Source: an uncultured Desulfobacterales bacterium
Lineage (GTDB): Bacteria; Desulfobacterota; Desulfobulbia; Desulfobulbales; Desulfocapsaceae
NCBI GenBank assembly: GCA_937915545.1
Contig: CALGIJ010000007.1
Coordinates: forward strand, 1-64,000
Direction of reading: 5' to 3'
DNA length: 64,000 nucleotides
In this document: in pieces, positions 43,025 to 51,424 of the stretch
Numbering within the stretch: the first letter of the stretch is position 1
How the letters are laid out: each line of letters starts with the position of its first letter
Position numbers and translations under genes: made by a program
The notes under the pieces: model-generated
Seen by the model: the letters and a program-made list of their open reading frames with translations, nothing else
What the model was told of the DNA's origin: nothing
Databases searched by the model: none

Positions 43025-43825
43025 ATGTTTACGATTATTGGCGAGCGCATCAACACGACGCTGAAAAAAGTCCAGGCGGCGGTCGCCGAGCGTGACGCGG
43101 CCTATATCACCGATGACGTGAAGAAACAGGATGCCGCCGGGGCGACGTATATCGACGTCAATGCCGGAGCGCGCATCGGCCATGAAGAGGCGGACATGCG
43201 CTGGCTGATCGACGTGGTGCAGTCGGCGACCAAGCTGCCCCTGTGTCTCGACAGCCCCGACCCCAATATCCTCGAGATGGCCTATGGGCTGGTCGGCGCC
43301 AAGCCGATGATCAACTCCATCAGCCTCGAAAAAGACCGCTTCGCCCCGATGATGCGCTATCTCGCCGGCAAGGAATGCCGCATCATCGCCCTGTGCATGG
43401 ATGACTCGGGGATGCCGAAATCGGCGGCCGACATCATCGCTCGCGCCCGTCAGCTGGTGGGCGAGCTCGAGAAGGCAGGATTCAAGCGTGACGATATCTT
43501 CATCGATCCGCTCATTCAGCCGATGAGCGTCGATATCCGCAATGGCAGCATGGCCATGGAGGCAGTGGCGGGCATCGTCGCCGCAGTCCCCGGGGTGCAT
43601 ATCACCGGCGGGCTGTCGAACATCTCCTACGGTCTGCCACAGCGGCGCATCATCAACCGTTGCTTTCTGGCAATGATGGTCGCCCACGGCTTCGACTCGG
43701 CGATCATGGATCCCCTCGACAAGGACCTCATGGCCTTGACCACCACCGCCGACATGCTCAAGGGCAACGACAACTTCTGCATGAAGTATATCAAGGCGGT
43801 ACGGGCCGGAAAGATCGTCTCCTGA
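43025..43825 (+). CDS. Methylcorrinoid:tetrahydrofolate methyltransferase (MtgA-like)
   Basis: The 266-residue pterin-binding TIM barrel (DHPS-like) begins 'MFTIIGERINTTLKK', and shows 'GATYIDVNAGAR', 'PLCLDSPDP' and 'KPMINSISLEKDR', typical of MtgA/AcsE/MetH pterin domains. It moves the methyl group from the corrinoid protein to tetrahydrofolate, feeding C1 metabolism. I chose ATG 43025, 5 nt after AAGGAAGG; GTG 43019 would overlap that ribosome site. It is last in the operon. Confidence 0.92.
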   Translation: MFTIIGERINTTLKKVQAAVAERDAAYITDDVKKQDAAGATYIDVNAGARIGHEEADMRWLIDVVQSATKLPLCLDSPDPNILEMAYGLVGAKPMINSISLEKDRFAPMMRYLAGKECRIIALCMDDSGMPKSAADIIARARQLVGELEKAGFKRDDIFIDPLIQPMSVDIRNGSMAMEAVAGIVAAVPGVHITGGLSNISYGLPQRRIINRCFLAMMVAHGFDSAIMDPLDKDLMALTTTADMLKGNDNFCMKYIKAVRAGKIVS

Positions 43826-44236
43826 ACACTGATTGGTCTGCTAGCCCTGGAAAAAGGAGGCCGCCGCTCACGGTTCACGAGAGGCGGCGGTCTTCGTTCT
43901 CCGGGGCAGTTCATGTCCCCTCGCCTCCCCGGTCGCGGTGGCGGCAATTCTCCCCGTGAAACCCCGGCGGGCCAGTGGCGGGTCTTTTACCCCTCCGGGA
44001 TACCTCTCCCCTTGCAGCCCCTCTTTTCGCCGCGGCGCACTTGCGCAGTGTCCCCTGGTGCAGTAGTTTTGCTGTGATGTTATTCGCTGTACATCGACAT
44101 TGAGAGAAGGGGATCTGGCTGTTTCGTCGCTTGCCTGCACTGCCCGTGCCAAACACTTTGGCGGCACGAAGGGTGAAGTCCTGTGCCTTGAAGGGGACGG
44201 GGGGAACGACGGGCGGACAACGTTGCGGGGAAAACG
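43826..44236 (+). other. 411-bp gap after the methyltransferase operon
   Basis: It contains the terminator-like hairpin at 43861-43890 and otherwise no gene, promoter or repeat that I can support. Confidence 0.6.
43861..43900 (+). terminator. Hairpin terminator of the methyltransferase operon
   Basis: CCGCCGC-TC at 43861-43869 pairs with GAGGCGGCGG at 43881-43890 with a one-base bulge and is followed by the T-rich TCTTCGTTCT. It lies 36 bp after the last gene. Confidence 0.5.
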
Positions 44237-44947
44237 ATGATCGTACGCATCTTTATCGCGGTTTTCACCTCCCTGGTGGGAGGGCTGGCCTACATCACCG
44301 GGCTGGCACGGCTGATGACCGCCTTTCTGCTCGGCTTTTCCGCCATGTGCGCCATCGTCCTGGGGCTGCTCTTCATCTTCCCCGAGAAGAGTAGCGGGTT
44401 TCTCTTCCTCCCGCTCCACCAGACGGCGCCCCCCTGGCCCTTCTTCGTCATCGGCCTGGTGCTGCTGCTGCTCATCTTGCCGCTGTTTTTCGGAACATTC
44501 CGCCCGGCCTCGCCGGAGGAGGTCTCGGCGGGGCATTTCAAGAGCCTCGTCGCCGCCATCGCCTGTTACCTGACCAGCATCTTCGGCTCGTCGGTCTACT
44601 GGTTCCCCTCGGCCGCCCTGCGCCGCTCGGCCGATGCCGACACCCTGGCCTCGGAAGTGCTGATCGGCACCTGCCTCTTTGTCGCCGGCATGACCCTGTC
44701 GGCTTTTCTCTTCTACCGGGCGACGCGCGGCGGCTCGGAGCGCCATCCCGACCTGATGCGTCGATTCGTGCTCGCCCTGTTTGCCTTTCTGCAGCTCGAC
44801 AAGGCGCCGCTGCTGGTCACCTACCTGCTGCTCTACTCCCCCGAGACCGGAGTGATCTTCCCCCATCTGGCGGCCCTGACGCTGGCCGCGGCCATCCCCT
44901 TAAGCCTCTTTCTGCTGCGCGCCACCCTCGACTGCCGGCAGGGCTGA
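44237..44947 (+). CDS. Uncharacterised membrane protein
   Basis: The 236-residue protein has six or seven hydrophobic segments (about residues 5-22, 27-49, 66-86, 100-120, 136-156, 172-196, 205-228). It has no family motif that I recognise. A soluble loop 'TRGGSERHPDLMRR' lies near residue 157. GGGGA precedes the ATG by 6 nt. Its stop codon is inside a hairpin shared with the convergent MinD-like gene. The role is unknown. Confidence 0.7.
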   Translation: MIVRIFIAVFTSLVGGLAYITGLARLMTAFLLGFSAMCAIVLGLLFIFPEKSSGFLFLPLHQTAPPWPFFVIGLVLLLLILPLFFGTFRPASPEEVSAGHFKSLVAAIACYLTSIFGSSVYWFPSAALRRSADADTLASEVLIGTCLFVAGMTLSAFLFYRATRGGSERHPDLMRRFVLALFAFLQLDKAPLLVTYLLLYSPETGVIFPHLAALTLAAAIPLSLFLLRATLDCRQG

Positions 44948-44964
44948 GCGGTCGCCGCTCAGCC
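44942..44964. terminator. Hairpin spanning the stop codons of two convergent genes
   Basis: A perfect 10-bp stem (44942-44951 with 44955-44964) with a 3-nt loop contains the TGA of the + gene and that of the - gene. No T-tract, so it may be a weak bidirectional terminator. Confidence 0.45.
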
Positions 44965-45873
44965 GGCCGCAGATGCCGGGGCCTTGTCGGCAAAGAGCGA
45001 CAGTACTTTGTCGAGCCGCTGGGCGATGGCCAGCAGTGCCTGGGAAGCGGGGGCCTGGGGATACATCTCGCACACCGGCAGAAAGCCCTTGAGGGCCCTG
45101 TCGACCTTGTCGTCCTCGGGAATGTCGCCGAGTTCCGGGATATCGATGCCGAGGTATTTGCCGACCATCATGCGCAGCTTGGTCTTGTTGACCTGCCCCC
45201 CGGCCCGGTCGCGGTTGACGATCAGCAGCGGGTGGAAGTAGCGCAGGCCTTCCTGAGCTTTTTCGCGCGAGCCGGCCTGGGTGGCCTCGGCCAGCTCGAA
45301 GACTTCGCCGAGACTCTTGAAACTGCGGCTCTTCAGGGTTGCCGCCACCTCGCTCTGCGAGAGGAAGGAGGAAAGCATCTTGCGGATGGTGGCCAGCTGC
45401 AGGAAGGTGTAGAGGTCCATGATCGAGGTTGGGTCGGGCAGGGCGACGCAGACCTGCAGATCGGAATGCATGAAGAAGTCGAGGGCGTGGTAGTTGGTGC
45501 CGGCGCCGACGTCGAGGAGGAGGACGTCGCAGTCGATGTCGGCCAGGCCGCGCAGCAGGCGCTGCTTTTCCTGGAAGTTGATGTTGGCGGTCTGCAGGGT
45601 GTCGCCGCTGCCGGGGATGAAGCTCAGCCCGTAGAGCGAGGGGAAGGTGTGGACGACCTCGGCCAGGCTGTCGACGCGGCGGGTGAAGAAATCGGTGAGG
45701 GTGCGCTTCGGCTCGAACAGGCCGAGGAGGATGTGGGTGTCGGCGCCGCCGAGGTCGAGGTCGACGAGGCAGACCTTCTTGCCCCTCTTGGCGAGGAGGA
45801 TGGCGAGGTTGGCGATGATCATCGTCTTGCCGGTACCGCCCTTGCCCGAGCCGATGGAGATGGCGACCGTCAT
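44959..45873 (-). CDS. MinD/ParA-family P-loop ATPase
   Basis: The 304-residue protein starts 'MTVAISIGSGKGGTGKTMI', with the deviant Walker A KGGTGKT. It has switch I 'LVDLDLGGADTHILLG', 'FIPGSGDTLQ', and Walker B 'DVLLLDVGAGT'. The last ~100 residues ('PLLIVNRDRAG', 'VGKYLGIDIPELGDIPEDD') resemble MinD-like orphan ATPases of Desulfobacterota. No partner such as MinE or ParB is encoded nearby. The only neighbour is the zinc-ribbon gene just upstream, 16 bp away. A role in positioning a complex is possible but not shown. Confidence 0.85.
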   Translation of the reverse strand: MTVAISIGSGKGGTGKTMIIANLAILLAKRGKKVCLVDLDLGGADTHILLGLFEPKRTLTDFFTRRVDSLAEVVHTFPSLYGLSFIPGSGDTLQTANINFQEKQRLLRGLADIDCDVLLLDVGAGTNYHALDFFMHSDLQVCVALPDPTSIMDLYTFLQLATIRKMLSSFLSQSEVAATLKSRSFKSLGEVFELAEATQAGSREKAQEGLRYFHPLLIVNRDRAGGQVNKTKLRMMVGKYLGIDIPELGDIPEDDKVDRALKGFLPVCEMYPQAPASQALLAIAQRLDKVLSLFADKAPASAAG

Positions 45874-45889
45874 GGTGGCTGTGCTCCCG

Positions 45890-46186
45890 CTAGTTCTTTT
45901 GGCGCCGCAGGCGGATGGCGTAGATGCGCCGCGCCCGGGCGAAGAGGGTCTTGAGGTCGATGCTGCCGCCGCTCCACAGCTCCCAGCCTTCCTTGGAGCG
46001 GAGCACCAGGCGGCCCTCCTCGAGGGAGAGCACGGCGTCGGCGAGGAACTCGTCCTGCGCGGCGAGGAGGGTGGGCTGAGGTGTTGGCGTGGGGGGCTTA
46101 TGATGCTGCACACAGGCCGGGCAGTAGTCGCGCTCGTCCTTGCCGAAGATGCCCAGGGCTACGCCGCAGTCTTTGCAAAACAGCAT
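45890..46186 (-). CDS. Small zinc-ribbon protein
   Basis: The 98-residue protein begins 'MLFCKDCGVALGIF' and has a second pair 'DYCPACV', together a CxxC-x(n)-CxxC zinc ribbon in the first 30 residues. A proline-rich linker leads to a C-terminal domain ending 'RARRIYAIRLRRQKN', rich in Arg. It is translated just before the MinD-like ATPase and probably works with it. I do not recognise a named family. ATG 46186 fits better than the upstream ATG at 46273, because the ribbon starts at once. Confidence 0.65.
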   Translation of the reverse strand: MLFCKDCGVALGIFGKDERDYCPACVQHHKPPTPTPQPTLLAAQDEFLADAVLSLEEGRLVLRSKEGWELWSGGSIDLKTLFARARRIYAIRLRRQKN

Positions 46187-46302
46187 CTCATTCCCCCTCG
46201 CGGCAGGGCTGGTGCCCATGCCGCTGATGTCAGCGCTTTGCTGCAGGTGGTCGCACCTGTCGAATTTTAGCAAAGAAAACCGGGCCCGTCATGTTTTGGA
46301 CC

Positions 46303-46335
46303 AAAAAAAAGTGGCGGGCGGTCTTGGCCCGCCAC
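46303..46335 (-). terminator. Rho-independent terminator of the sir2 operon
   Basis: On the - strand a 9-bp stem (46335-46327 with 46319-46311) with a 7-nt loop is followed by eight T (46310-46303). It is a strong terminator 48 bp after the Sir2 stop codon. Confidence 0.85.
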
Positions 46336-46382
46336 CCTTCTTGTCGGCGCGGCGCGGGGGAAGCTTTAGGTGGGGCTGCGAA

Positions 46383-47174
46383 TCAGGCCGGCCGCTGCTC
46401 TTCGACCGCCTTGGCGAACAGCGGCAGGGTGGCGCCAAGGTCGCCCTGGAAGAAGAAGTCGCAGAGCGGCAGGGTGTCCTGCGAGCCGGGCACCGACAGG
46501 GACTGCTCAAGGTTGAACTCGTAGATCAGCCCGCCCTGGTGCTTGACCAGCTCGGGCAGGCCGGCGGCGGGGTAGACCTGGGCCGAGGTGCCGATGACGA
46601 GGAGCAGGTCGCAGTTGGCGAGCAGTTCTTCGATGCGGTGCAGATGGCGCACCGACTCGCCGAAGAGGACCACGTTGGGCTTGTAGGGAAAACTGCAGGC
46701 GTCGCAGTGCGGCACCGCCTCGTGCTGGTAGTGCTCTTCGCTCACCGGGGTGAGGCGGCCGCACTGCAGGCAGTGGAGGTTGCGGTGATCGCCGTGGATC
46801 TCGAAGACGTTGCGGCTGCCCGCCTCCTGGTGCAGGGTGTCGACGTTCTGCGTCACCACCCCCTTGAGCAGGCCCTGAACCTCGAGGTCGGCGAGCACTT
46901 TGTGGCCGACGTTGGGCTTCTTGCCGAGCAGGCTGCGGCCCATCTCGCGGTAGAGCCGCCAGGCCTTGTGCGGGTCGCTGATGAAGACCTCGAGGGTGGC
47001 GTACTCGTCCGGGGAGAAGACCGACCACAGCCCGCCGGGGCTGCGGAAATCGGCGATGCCGCTGCCCACCGAGATGCCGGCGCCGGTAAGCGCCACGGCG
47101 CGGGAGGCCATGGTGAAGCGGGTTGCCGCCTGGGAGAGATGCTGTTCGTCGAGGCCGGGGACGATGGTCTTCAT
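46383..47174 (-). CDS. Sir2-family NAD-dependent protein deacylase
   Basis: The 263-residue protein has the NAD site 'ALTGAGISVGSGIADFR' near residue 28, 'VVTQNVDTLHQEAG' and the catalytic His in 'EIHGDHRN'. Zinc ligands are 'CLQC' and 'CDAC', and 'VIGTSAQVYPAAGLP' is also present. It removes acyl groups from lysines using NAD. It is the last gene of a three-gene - strand unit (esterase, DUF1992, sir2) closed by a strong terminator. Confidence 0.92.
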   Translation of the reverse strand: MKTIVPGLDEQHLSQAATRFTMASRAVALTGAGISVGSGIADFRSPGGLWSVFSPDEYATLEVFISDPHKAWRLYREMGRSLLGKKPNVGHKVLADLEVQGLLKGVVTQNVDTLHQEAGSRNVFEIHGDHRNLHCLQCGRLTPVSEEHYQHEAVPHCDACSFPYKPNVVLFGESVRHLHRIEELLANCDLLLVIGTSAQVYPAAGLPELVKHQGGLIYEFNLEQSLSVPGSQDTLPLCDFFFQGDLGATLPLFAKAVEEQRPA

Positions 47175-47186
47175 GGTGGCTGCGGG

Positions 47187-47579
47187 TCAGGGGTTGGGTT
47201 TGTTCTTGGCGTTGAGGGTGATGCGCTCCACCACCTTGCGGTAGTAGTCGTCCTGGCTGGCAATGTTGACCGGCGAGGGGCGCTGGGCGTCGATCTTCAT
47301 CAGCAGGACGTTGAGCTTTTTCATCTGCCTGAGCCGCTCGTGCTCGTCCTTGCTGGTGGCGATGAGGTCCTCGAGCCGTTTGATCTCCTTGCGTTCCTCG
47401 ATCTCGGGGGGGAGGAAGCCGCTGTTCTTGAGGATCTTGTAGGCCATCTTGAGGTCGTCGGGGACGAAGCGGTCGTCCTCCAGGGGCAGCGGCCGGCCCT
47501 TCCATTTGGGCGAGTTGAGGTCGCGCTCCTGCATGGCCTGGGCGATCTTCTGTTCGGCGATAAAGGAAAGTGGGTCCAT
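47187..47579 (-). CDS. DUF1992 (DnaJ homologue C28-type) protein
   Basis: The 130-residue protein begins 'MDPLSFIAEQKIAQAMQ' and shows 'KWKGRPLPLEDDRFVPDD' and 'KILKNSGFLPPEIEERKEI', both characteristic of DUF1992. The remainder is helical and charged. The function is unknown. ATG 47579 is the natural domain start; an upstream ATG at 47636 would run into the esterase gene. Confidence 0.85.
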   Translation of the reverse strand: MDPLSFIAEQKIAQAMQERDLNSPKWKGRPLPLEDDRFVPDDLKMAYKILKNSGFLPPEIEERKEIKRLEDLIATSKDEHERLRQMKKLNVLLMKIDAQRPSPVNIASQDDYYRKVVERITLNAKNKPNP

Positions 47580-47599
47580 GGCGGTGGCGGCGGCCTTCT

Positions 47600-48271
47600 T
47601 TAGGATGAGCCGAGCTGCAGCACCCGCCGCAGCCACTGGGCGATATCGCCGATCTGCTGCGGGCAGACGGCGTGCTCCATCGGGTAGCTGGTATACTCTA
47701 CCTCATAGCCCCTGGCCTTGAGGGTTTCGCTGGCCTGGCGGCCGAGGGCCACCGGGACGATGGGGTCGTGGGTGCCGTGCTGGATGGCAATGGGCAGGCC
47801 GGCGTTGGCCTGGCTGTAGGCGAGGCTGTCGGCGGTGGCCAGATAGGTCGACATGGCGAGCAGCCCGCCGAGCGGGGAGGGGTGGCTGAGGGCCAGCTGG
47901 TAGGCCACCGCCCCGCCCTGGGAGAAGCCGGCGATGACGATCCTTTGCGGCTCGATGCCGCCCTCTTTCTCGCGTTCGACGAAGCGGGCGACGGCCTCGG
48001 CGGAGCGCAGGATGCCCTGGCGGTCGACGCGGCGCTCGATCTGCATGTCGTAGACGTCGTACCAGGCGGGCATGATGAAGCCGCCATTGACGGTGACCGG
48101 CAGTGAGGGTGCGTGGGGAAAGATGAAGCGGATGGCCGCCTGCGCGGGCAGGCGCAGCTGTTCGACGATGGGGGCGAAGTCGTGGCCGTCGGCACCGAGG
48201 CCGTGCAGCCAGATGACGGCGCTGTCGGGGTTGGCGCGGGTCTCTTTCTCGAGGGCCGGCAGCAGGCTCAT
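47600..48271 (-). CDS. Phospholipase/carboxylesterase (alpha/beta hydrolase)
   Basis: The 223-residue protein has an oxyanion loop 'VIWLHGLGADGHDFAPI', nucleophile Ser in 'IAGFSQGGAVAY', Asp in 'HGTHDPIVP' and His in 'PMEHAVCPQQI', the full triad of the YpfH/EstB carboxylesterase family. AAGGA precedes ATG 48271. The frame remains open upstream to 48442, but that part lacks hydrolase features. Confidence 0.9.
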   Translation of the reverse strand: MSLLPALEKETRANPDSAVIWLHGLGADGHDFAPIVEQLRLPAQAAIRFIFPHAPSLPVTVNGGFIMPAWYDVYDMQIERRVDRQGILRSAEAVARFVEREKEGGIEPQRIVIAGFSQGGAVAYQLALSHPSPLGGLLAMSTYLATADSLAYSQANAGLPIAIQHGTHDPIVPVALGRQASETLKARGYEVEYTSYPMEHAVCPQQIGDIAQWLRRVLQLGSS

Positions 48272-48479
48272 GATGCTCCTTGTCGTTGATCTGGCGGGGT
48301 ATGCTGACGATTTCTGCAAACTGTAGCAGACTCGCCATGCCTTCGCCATCTTTTCCACCTGGGGGGCCCTGCGGCGTCGCGCGAACTTGCTGCGTTTCCC
48401 CGCCGAAGGTGGTATTCTCGGACTTTTCTCCGGGGCCGGCATGGCCCCGGCGCAGAATTACCAGTGAAAAGGAGCGATC

Positions 48480-48878
48480 ATGGGCTTACAGGCGACAATC
48501 AAGGACGATCTCAAGGTGGCGATGAAGGCCAAGGACAGCGACCGCACCTGGGCGCTGCGCGTGCTCATCGGCGAATTCGGCCGCCAGCTGGAAAAGGAAC
48601 TCAGCGACGACCAGGTGGTGGCGATCGTCAAGAAGCTGATCAAGTCGGAGCGCGAACTGCTCGCCGCCCAGGGCAAGGAGGAGAGCCCGTTCCTCGTCGT
48701 CATGGAAGGCTATCTGCCCAGGGCGGTCAGCGAGGAGGAGGTTCGCCAGTGGATTGTCGCCAATATCGATTTCGCCGCCTATGCCAACCGCATGCAGGCG
48801 ATGAAGCCGATCATGGCCCACTTCGGCAGCGCCGCCGACGGCAACCTGGTCAAGAAGGTCCTGCAGAGCCTCTCCTGA
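48480..48878 (+). CDS. yqeY: GatB/YqeY domain protein
   Basis: The 132-residue protein opens 'MGLQATIKDDLKVAMKAKD' and has 'VIVKKLIKSERELL'-like helices and 'VVMEGYLPRAVSEEEV', typical of YqeY, which resembles the tRNA-binding tail of GatB. At 132 residues it is slightly short of the usual ~147. AAAGGAG precedes the ATG. A hairpin (CCGGGGCC at 48430-48437 with 48443-48450) lies in its leader. Confidence 0.88.
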   Translation: MGLQATIKDDLKVAMKAKDSDRTWALRVLIGEFGRQLEKELSDDQVVAIVKKLIKSERELLAAQGKEESPFLVVMEGYLPRAVSEEEVRQWIVANIDFAAYANRMQAMKPIMAHFGSAADGNLVKKVLQSLS

Positions 48879-48896
48879 GAACCCCGCCTTTCCCCG

Positions 48897-49736
48897 TCAT
48901 TCCGCGGCGGTGATGCCGAGGATGGTGTGCCAGACCTCGTCGCCGTGCCAGCGCTTGAGGATATGTACCGGCAGCGTGCGCAGCTGGTCGACGATACTCG
49001 CCGCCTCGCTGTTGAGCAGCCCGGAGAGGACGAACCAGCGGCAGCCCAGGAAGGCCTCCTGCCGCACCAGCTGGCGCATCACCGCATAGTGGATGTTGGC
49101 CACCAGCAGGTCGGCGCCGAGGGCGAGGTGCTCTTCGGCGCGGCCATTGACGACGACGATGCGCTCGGCAAGACCATTTTCCACCACGTTGCGCCGTGCC
49201 GTCACTGCCGCCAGGTAGTTGAAGTCGACGGCCACCACCTTCGCGCAGCCGAGTTTGGCCGCCGCCAGGGCGAGCACCCCGGTGCCGGTGCCGAGGTCGA
49301 GCGTTACGCCGACCCGGCCGCCGGCGCAGGCGATGTCGATGGCCTCGAGGCAGGCCTGGGTGGTGGGGTGCAGCCCGTTGCCGAAGACCACCCCTGAATC
49401 GACGGTCAGCGCCACCTCGCCCGCCGCGGGGGAGGCCTTGATCCAGGTGGGGTTGAGGAGGAAGCGCCCGCAGCGGATGGGCTCCACCACCCCGCCCTGC
49501 CACTCGGCATAGGTCATCTCATAGCGGTCGAGCAGGCTGCAGCCGGGATGACGGGCGAGGATCGCCGCGACCTCGTCATCGGCCGGGAGGGTAAAGAAGA
49601 GGAAGCTGAAGTCATCCTCGACCCAGTTGCCGACAAAGCTCTGGCTGTCGCTCTCCACATGGGCGGGAACGATCCCGCCGACATAATAGATGTGCAGCAG
49701 GGTGTCGGGGCGCAGCCGAGGCGGCGGGTGCGGCAT
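48897..49736 (-). CDS. prmA: Ribosomal protein L11 methyltransferase-like protein
   Basis: The 279-residue protein has a PrmA layout: an N-terminal substrate domain, 'TVDSGVVFGNGLHPTTQACL' near residue 112 (the PrmA GTGxHxTT block, here GNGLHPTT), and SAM motif I 'LDLGTGTGVLALAAAKLG'. 'LLVANIHYAVM' is the NPPF/NPY-like block in altered form. PrmA trimethylates L11. The altered catalytic block leaves some doubt about the exact substrate. The gene is convergent with yqeY. Confidence 0.8.
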   Translation of the reverse strand: MPHPPPRLRPDTLLHIYYVGGIVPAHVESDSQSFVGNWVEDDFSFLFFTLPADDEVAAILARHPGCSLLDRYEMTYAEWQGGVVEPIRCGRFLLNPTWIKASPAAGEVALTVDSGVVFGNGLHPTTQACLEAIDIACAGGRVGVTLDLGTGTGVLALAAAKLGCAKVVAVDFNYLAAVTARRNVVENGLAERIVVVNGRAEEHLALGADLLVANIHYAVMRQLVRQEAFLGCRWFVLSGLLNSEAASIVDQLRTLPVHILKRWHGDEVWHTILGITAAE

Positions 49737-49747
49737 GTCTCCGGCTC

Positions 49748-50419
49748 TCAGTATCTGAGGGTGTTGAGCAGGCTGGCCAGGCCGCCGAGCATCGCCTTGA
49801 CCTCGTCCATGCCCGGTTCCTTGCCGCGCGGGTCGGCGGCCTGCTCGCAGCAGGCCAGCCAGGCGAGGATGGCCTTGTTGTCGTTGCGCTCGAAGAGCTT
49901 CTTCTTGTACGCCTCGCCGGCCAGCTGCAGGCCCTTCTTGTCCACCGCCTTCTTGGCCACTTCGTTATAGATCTTGATGCCTTTGGCGAGGCACAGGCCG
50001 CGCAGGTGCTTCTCCAGCACTGCCCCGGCGACGATGGCCGCCGCCCGCGGCCGTCTCTCGTCGAGGTGGGCTTTGGCGAGGCGCAGCATGTCGGCGAGGA
50101 TGTCGCGGGTCAGCGACCCGGCGGTGGTCTCCAGCCAGTCGCCGCGCAGCTCCTTCTCGGCGGCGGCGAGGATGCCCATGCCACGCCGCGTGCGGCTGGT
50201 GGTGGCCTGGGTGACTTCCGACTTGAAGCTCTGGTGCAGGGTGCTTTCCTCGCCAAAGACGCGGACCAGATAGGAGAGGGCGGAGATGCGGAAGTCGTGG
50301 AACTTGGTCTCGTTGACCAGGGACTTCTGGCGTTCGTCGTCGGGGGCTGCATCGAGGAGCTTGGTGCCGAGGGAAACGATGGCCGTCAGCTGGGCAAGGA
50401 GGTCTTCCTGATTCTTCAT
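49748..50419 (-). CDS. Uncharacterised helical protein
   Basis: The 223-residue protein starts 'MKNQEDLLAQLTAIVSLG'. It is predicted all-helical, with a C-terminal half 'RPRAAAIVAGAVLEKHLRGL' of the type seen in HEPN/DUF4145-like proteins, but I cannot assign the family. No catalytic R-x4-6-H pair can be affirmed. It is followed 11 bp later by the prmA-like gene and preceded by the Lrp gene, so it may be co-transcribed with either. Confidence 0.6.
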   Translation of the reverse strand: MKNQEDLLAQLTAIVSLGTKLLDAAPDDERQKSLVNETKFHDFRISALSYLVRVFGEESTLHQSFKSEVTQATTSRTRRGMGILAAAEKELRGDWLETTAGSLTRDILADMLRLAKAHLDERRPRAAAIVAGAVLEKHLRGLCLAKGIKIYNEVAKKAVDKKGLQLAGEAYKKKLFERNDNKAILAWLACCEQAADPRGKEPGMDEVKAMLGGLASLLNTLRY

Positions 50420-50521
50420 GGGGATTCCGGGGGTTGGTGGTGAGGTGTCGGTGAGGCCTTGCTGGCCTGCCCCGATATACACCTTTGCGAGCAAAAGAGC
50501 ACTGACCAAGAAGGTGTTGGC

Positions 50522-51025
50522 TCAGGATGCCGGGGTGATCTCCTCGTCGTCGGGGAGGAGCTTGAGGGCGGTGTTGTTCTTCAGGGTCTCGAGGATGAAC
50601 GAGGTCTTGACGTTCTGAATGCCGGGAATGCCGGAGAGCTTGTTGTTGACGAAGTTGGTGTAGGCGTTCATGTCCTTGACCGCCACCTTGAGCAGGAAAT
50701 CGACCTCGCCGGTGAGCTGGTGGCACTCCAGCACCTCGGTCATGCCGGTGAGGCGCTCCTTGACCCGCTGCAGGGAGGAGATCTGGTGGTGGCTGAGGCA
50801 GACCATGACGATGGTCTGCAGCCCGAAGCCGGCACGTTCGCGGTCGAGCAGGGCGACATAGCCGGCGATGACTCCGGCCGACTCCAGCCTTCGCACCCGC
50901 TCGAGCACGGCCGGCGGCGACAGGCCCACTTTCTGCGCCAGCTTGGCATTGGTGATGCGGCCGTCCTGCTGCAGGATGGTGAGTATTTTTTTATCGATGA
51001 GATCAAGCATGGCAGGCTCGTCCAT
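50522..51025 (-). CDS. Lrp/AsnC-family transcriptional regulator
   Basis: This protein of about 167 residues has an N-terminal HTH 'LDLIDKKILTILQQDGRIT' with 'LAQKVGLSPPAVLERVRRL', followed by a RAM ligand-binding domain ('GMTEVLECHQLTGEVDFLL'). It is divergent from the TSUP genes across a 548-bp region and may control them or itself. ATG 51025 or 51010 could be the start. Confidence 0.92.
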   Translation of the reverse strand: MDEPAMLDLIDKKILTILQQDGRITNAKLAQKVGLSPPAVLERVRRLESAGVIAGYVALLDRERAGFGLQTIVMVCLSHHQISSLQRVKERLTGMTEVLECHQLTGEVDFLLKVAVKDMNAYTNFVNNKLSGIPGIQNVKTSFILETLKNNTALKLLPDDEEITPAS

Positions 51026-51054
51026 GAAGGGGTGTTGGCGTAGATGAAGAGTCG

Positions 51055-51083
51055 ATTGTAGCTGTTTTCGTTAAAAATGGAAA
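51055..51083 (-). promoter_or_regulatory. Possible sigma-70 promoter of the Lrp gene
   Basis: On the - strand TTTCCA (51083-51078) and TACAAT (51060-51055) are 17 bp apart, about 30 bp before the Lrp start codon. Confidence 0.35.
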
Positions 51084-51424
51084 GAGCGCGATGCATTACC
51101 GCGTTCTCCGGGAGACGACCGTCGAGCACCGGAAATGTTGCGGTGCAAGACTTTTGTTGCACTGCCTGGGGGATGGCGAATGTCGAGGAAATCGATGCCA
51201 TTCCAAGGCGATACGGACATTGCGGGAGAGGTCGGGTCATCTGCGAGGCAAGGCGCTTCCGCCGGCATGGTGTTGCAGCGGGGCTGGGCTGGTGGCATGG
51301 ATGCCCTTTTTCACGTCATCGCGCCGCCCCTGGCGAATTTTTCGCTCATGGTTCGGTGGTCGCGACAGCAGGGCAATGGTCTTGAAAACAGGCCCAAAAC
51401 GGTGGCGACCTGCCGGGCCCTGCC

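Noticed and set aside
46140..47603. 487-codon open frame antisense to sir2 and DUF1992
   Set aside because: Shadow; it also crosses a strong - strand terminator and two real genes.
49748..50419. HEPN ribonuclease (defence) assignment for the helical protein
   Set aside because: The helix pattern is suggestive, but I cannot identify the R-x4-6-H catalytic group with confidence, and no nucleotidyltransferase partner is adjacent.
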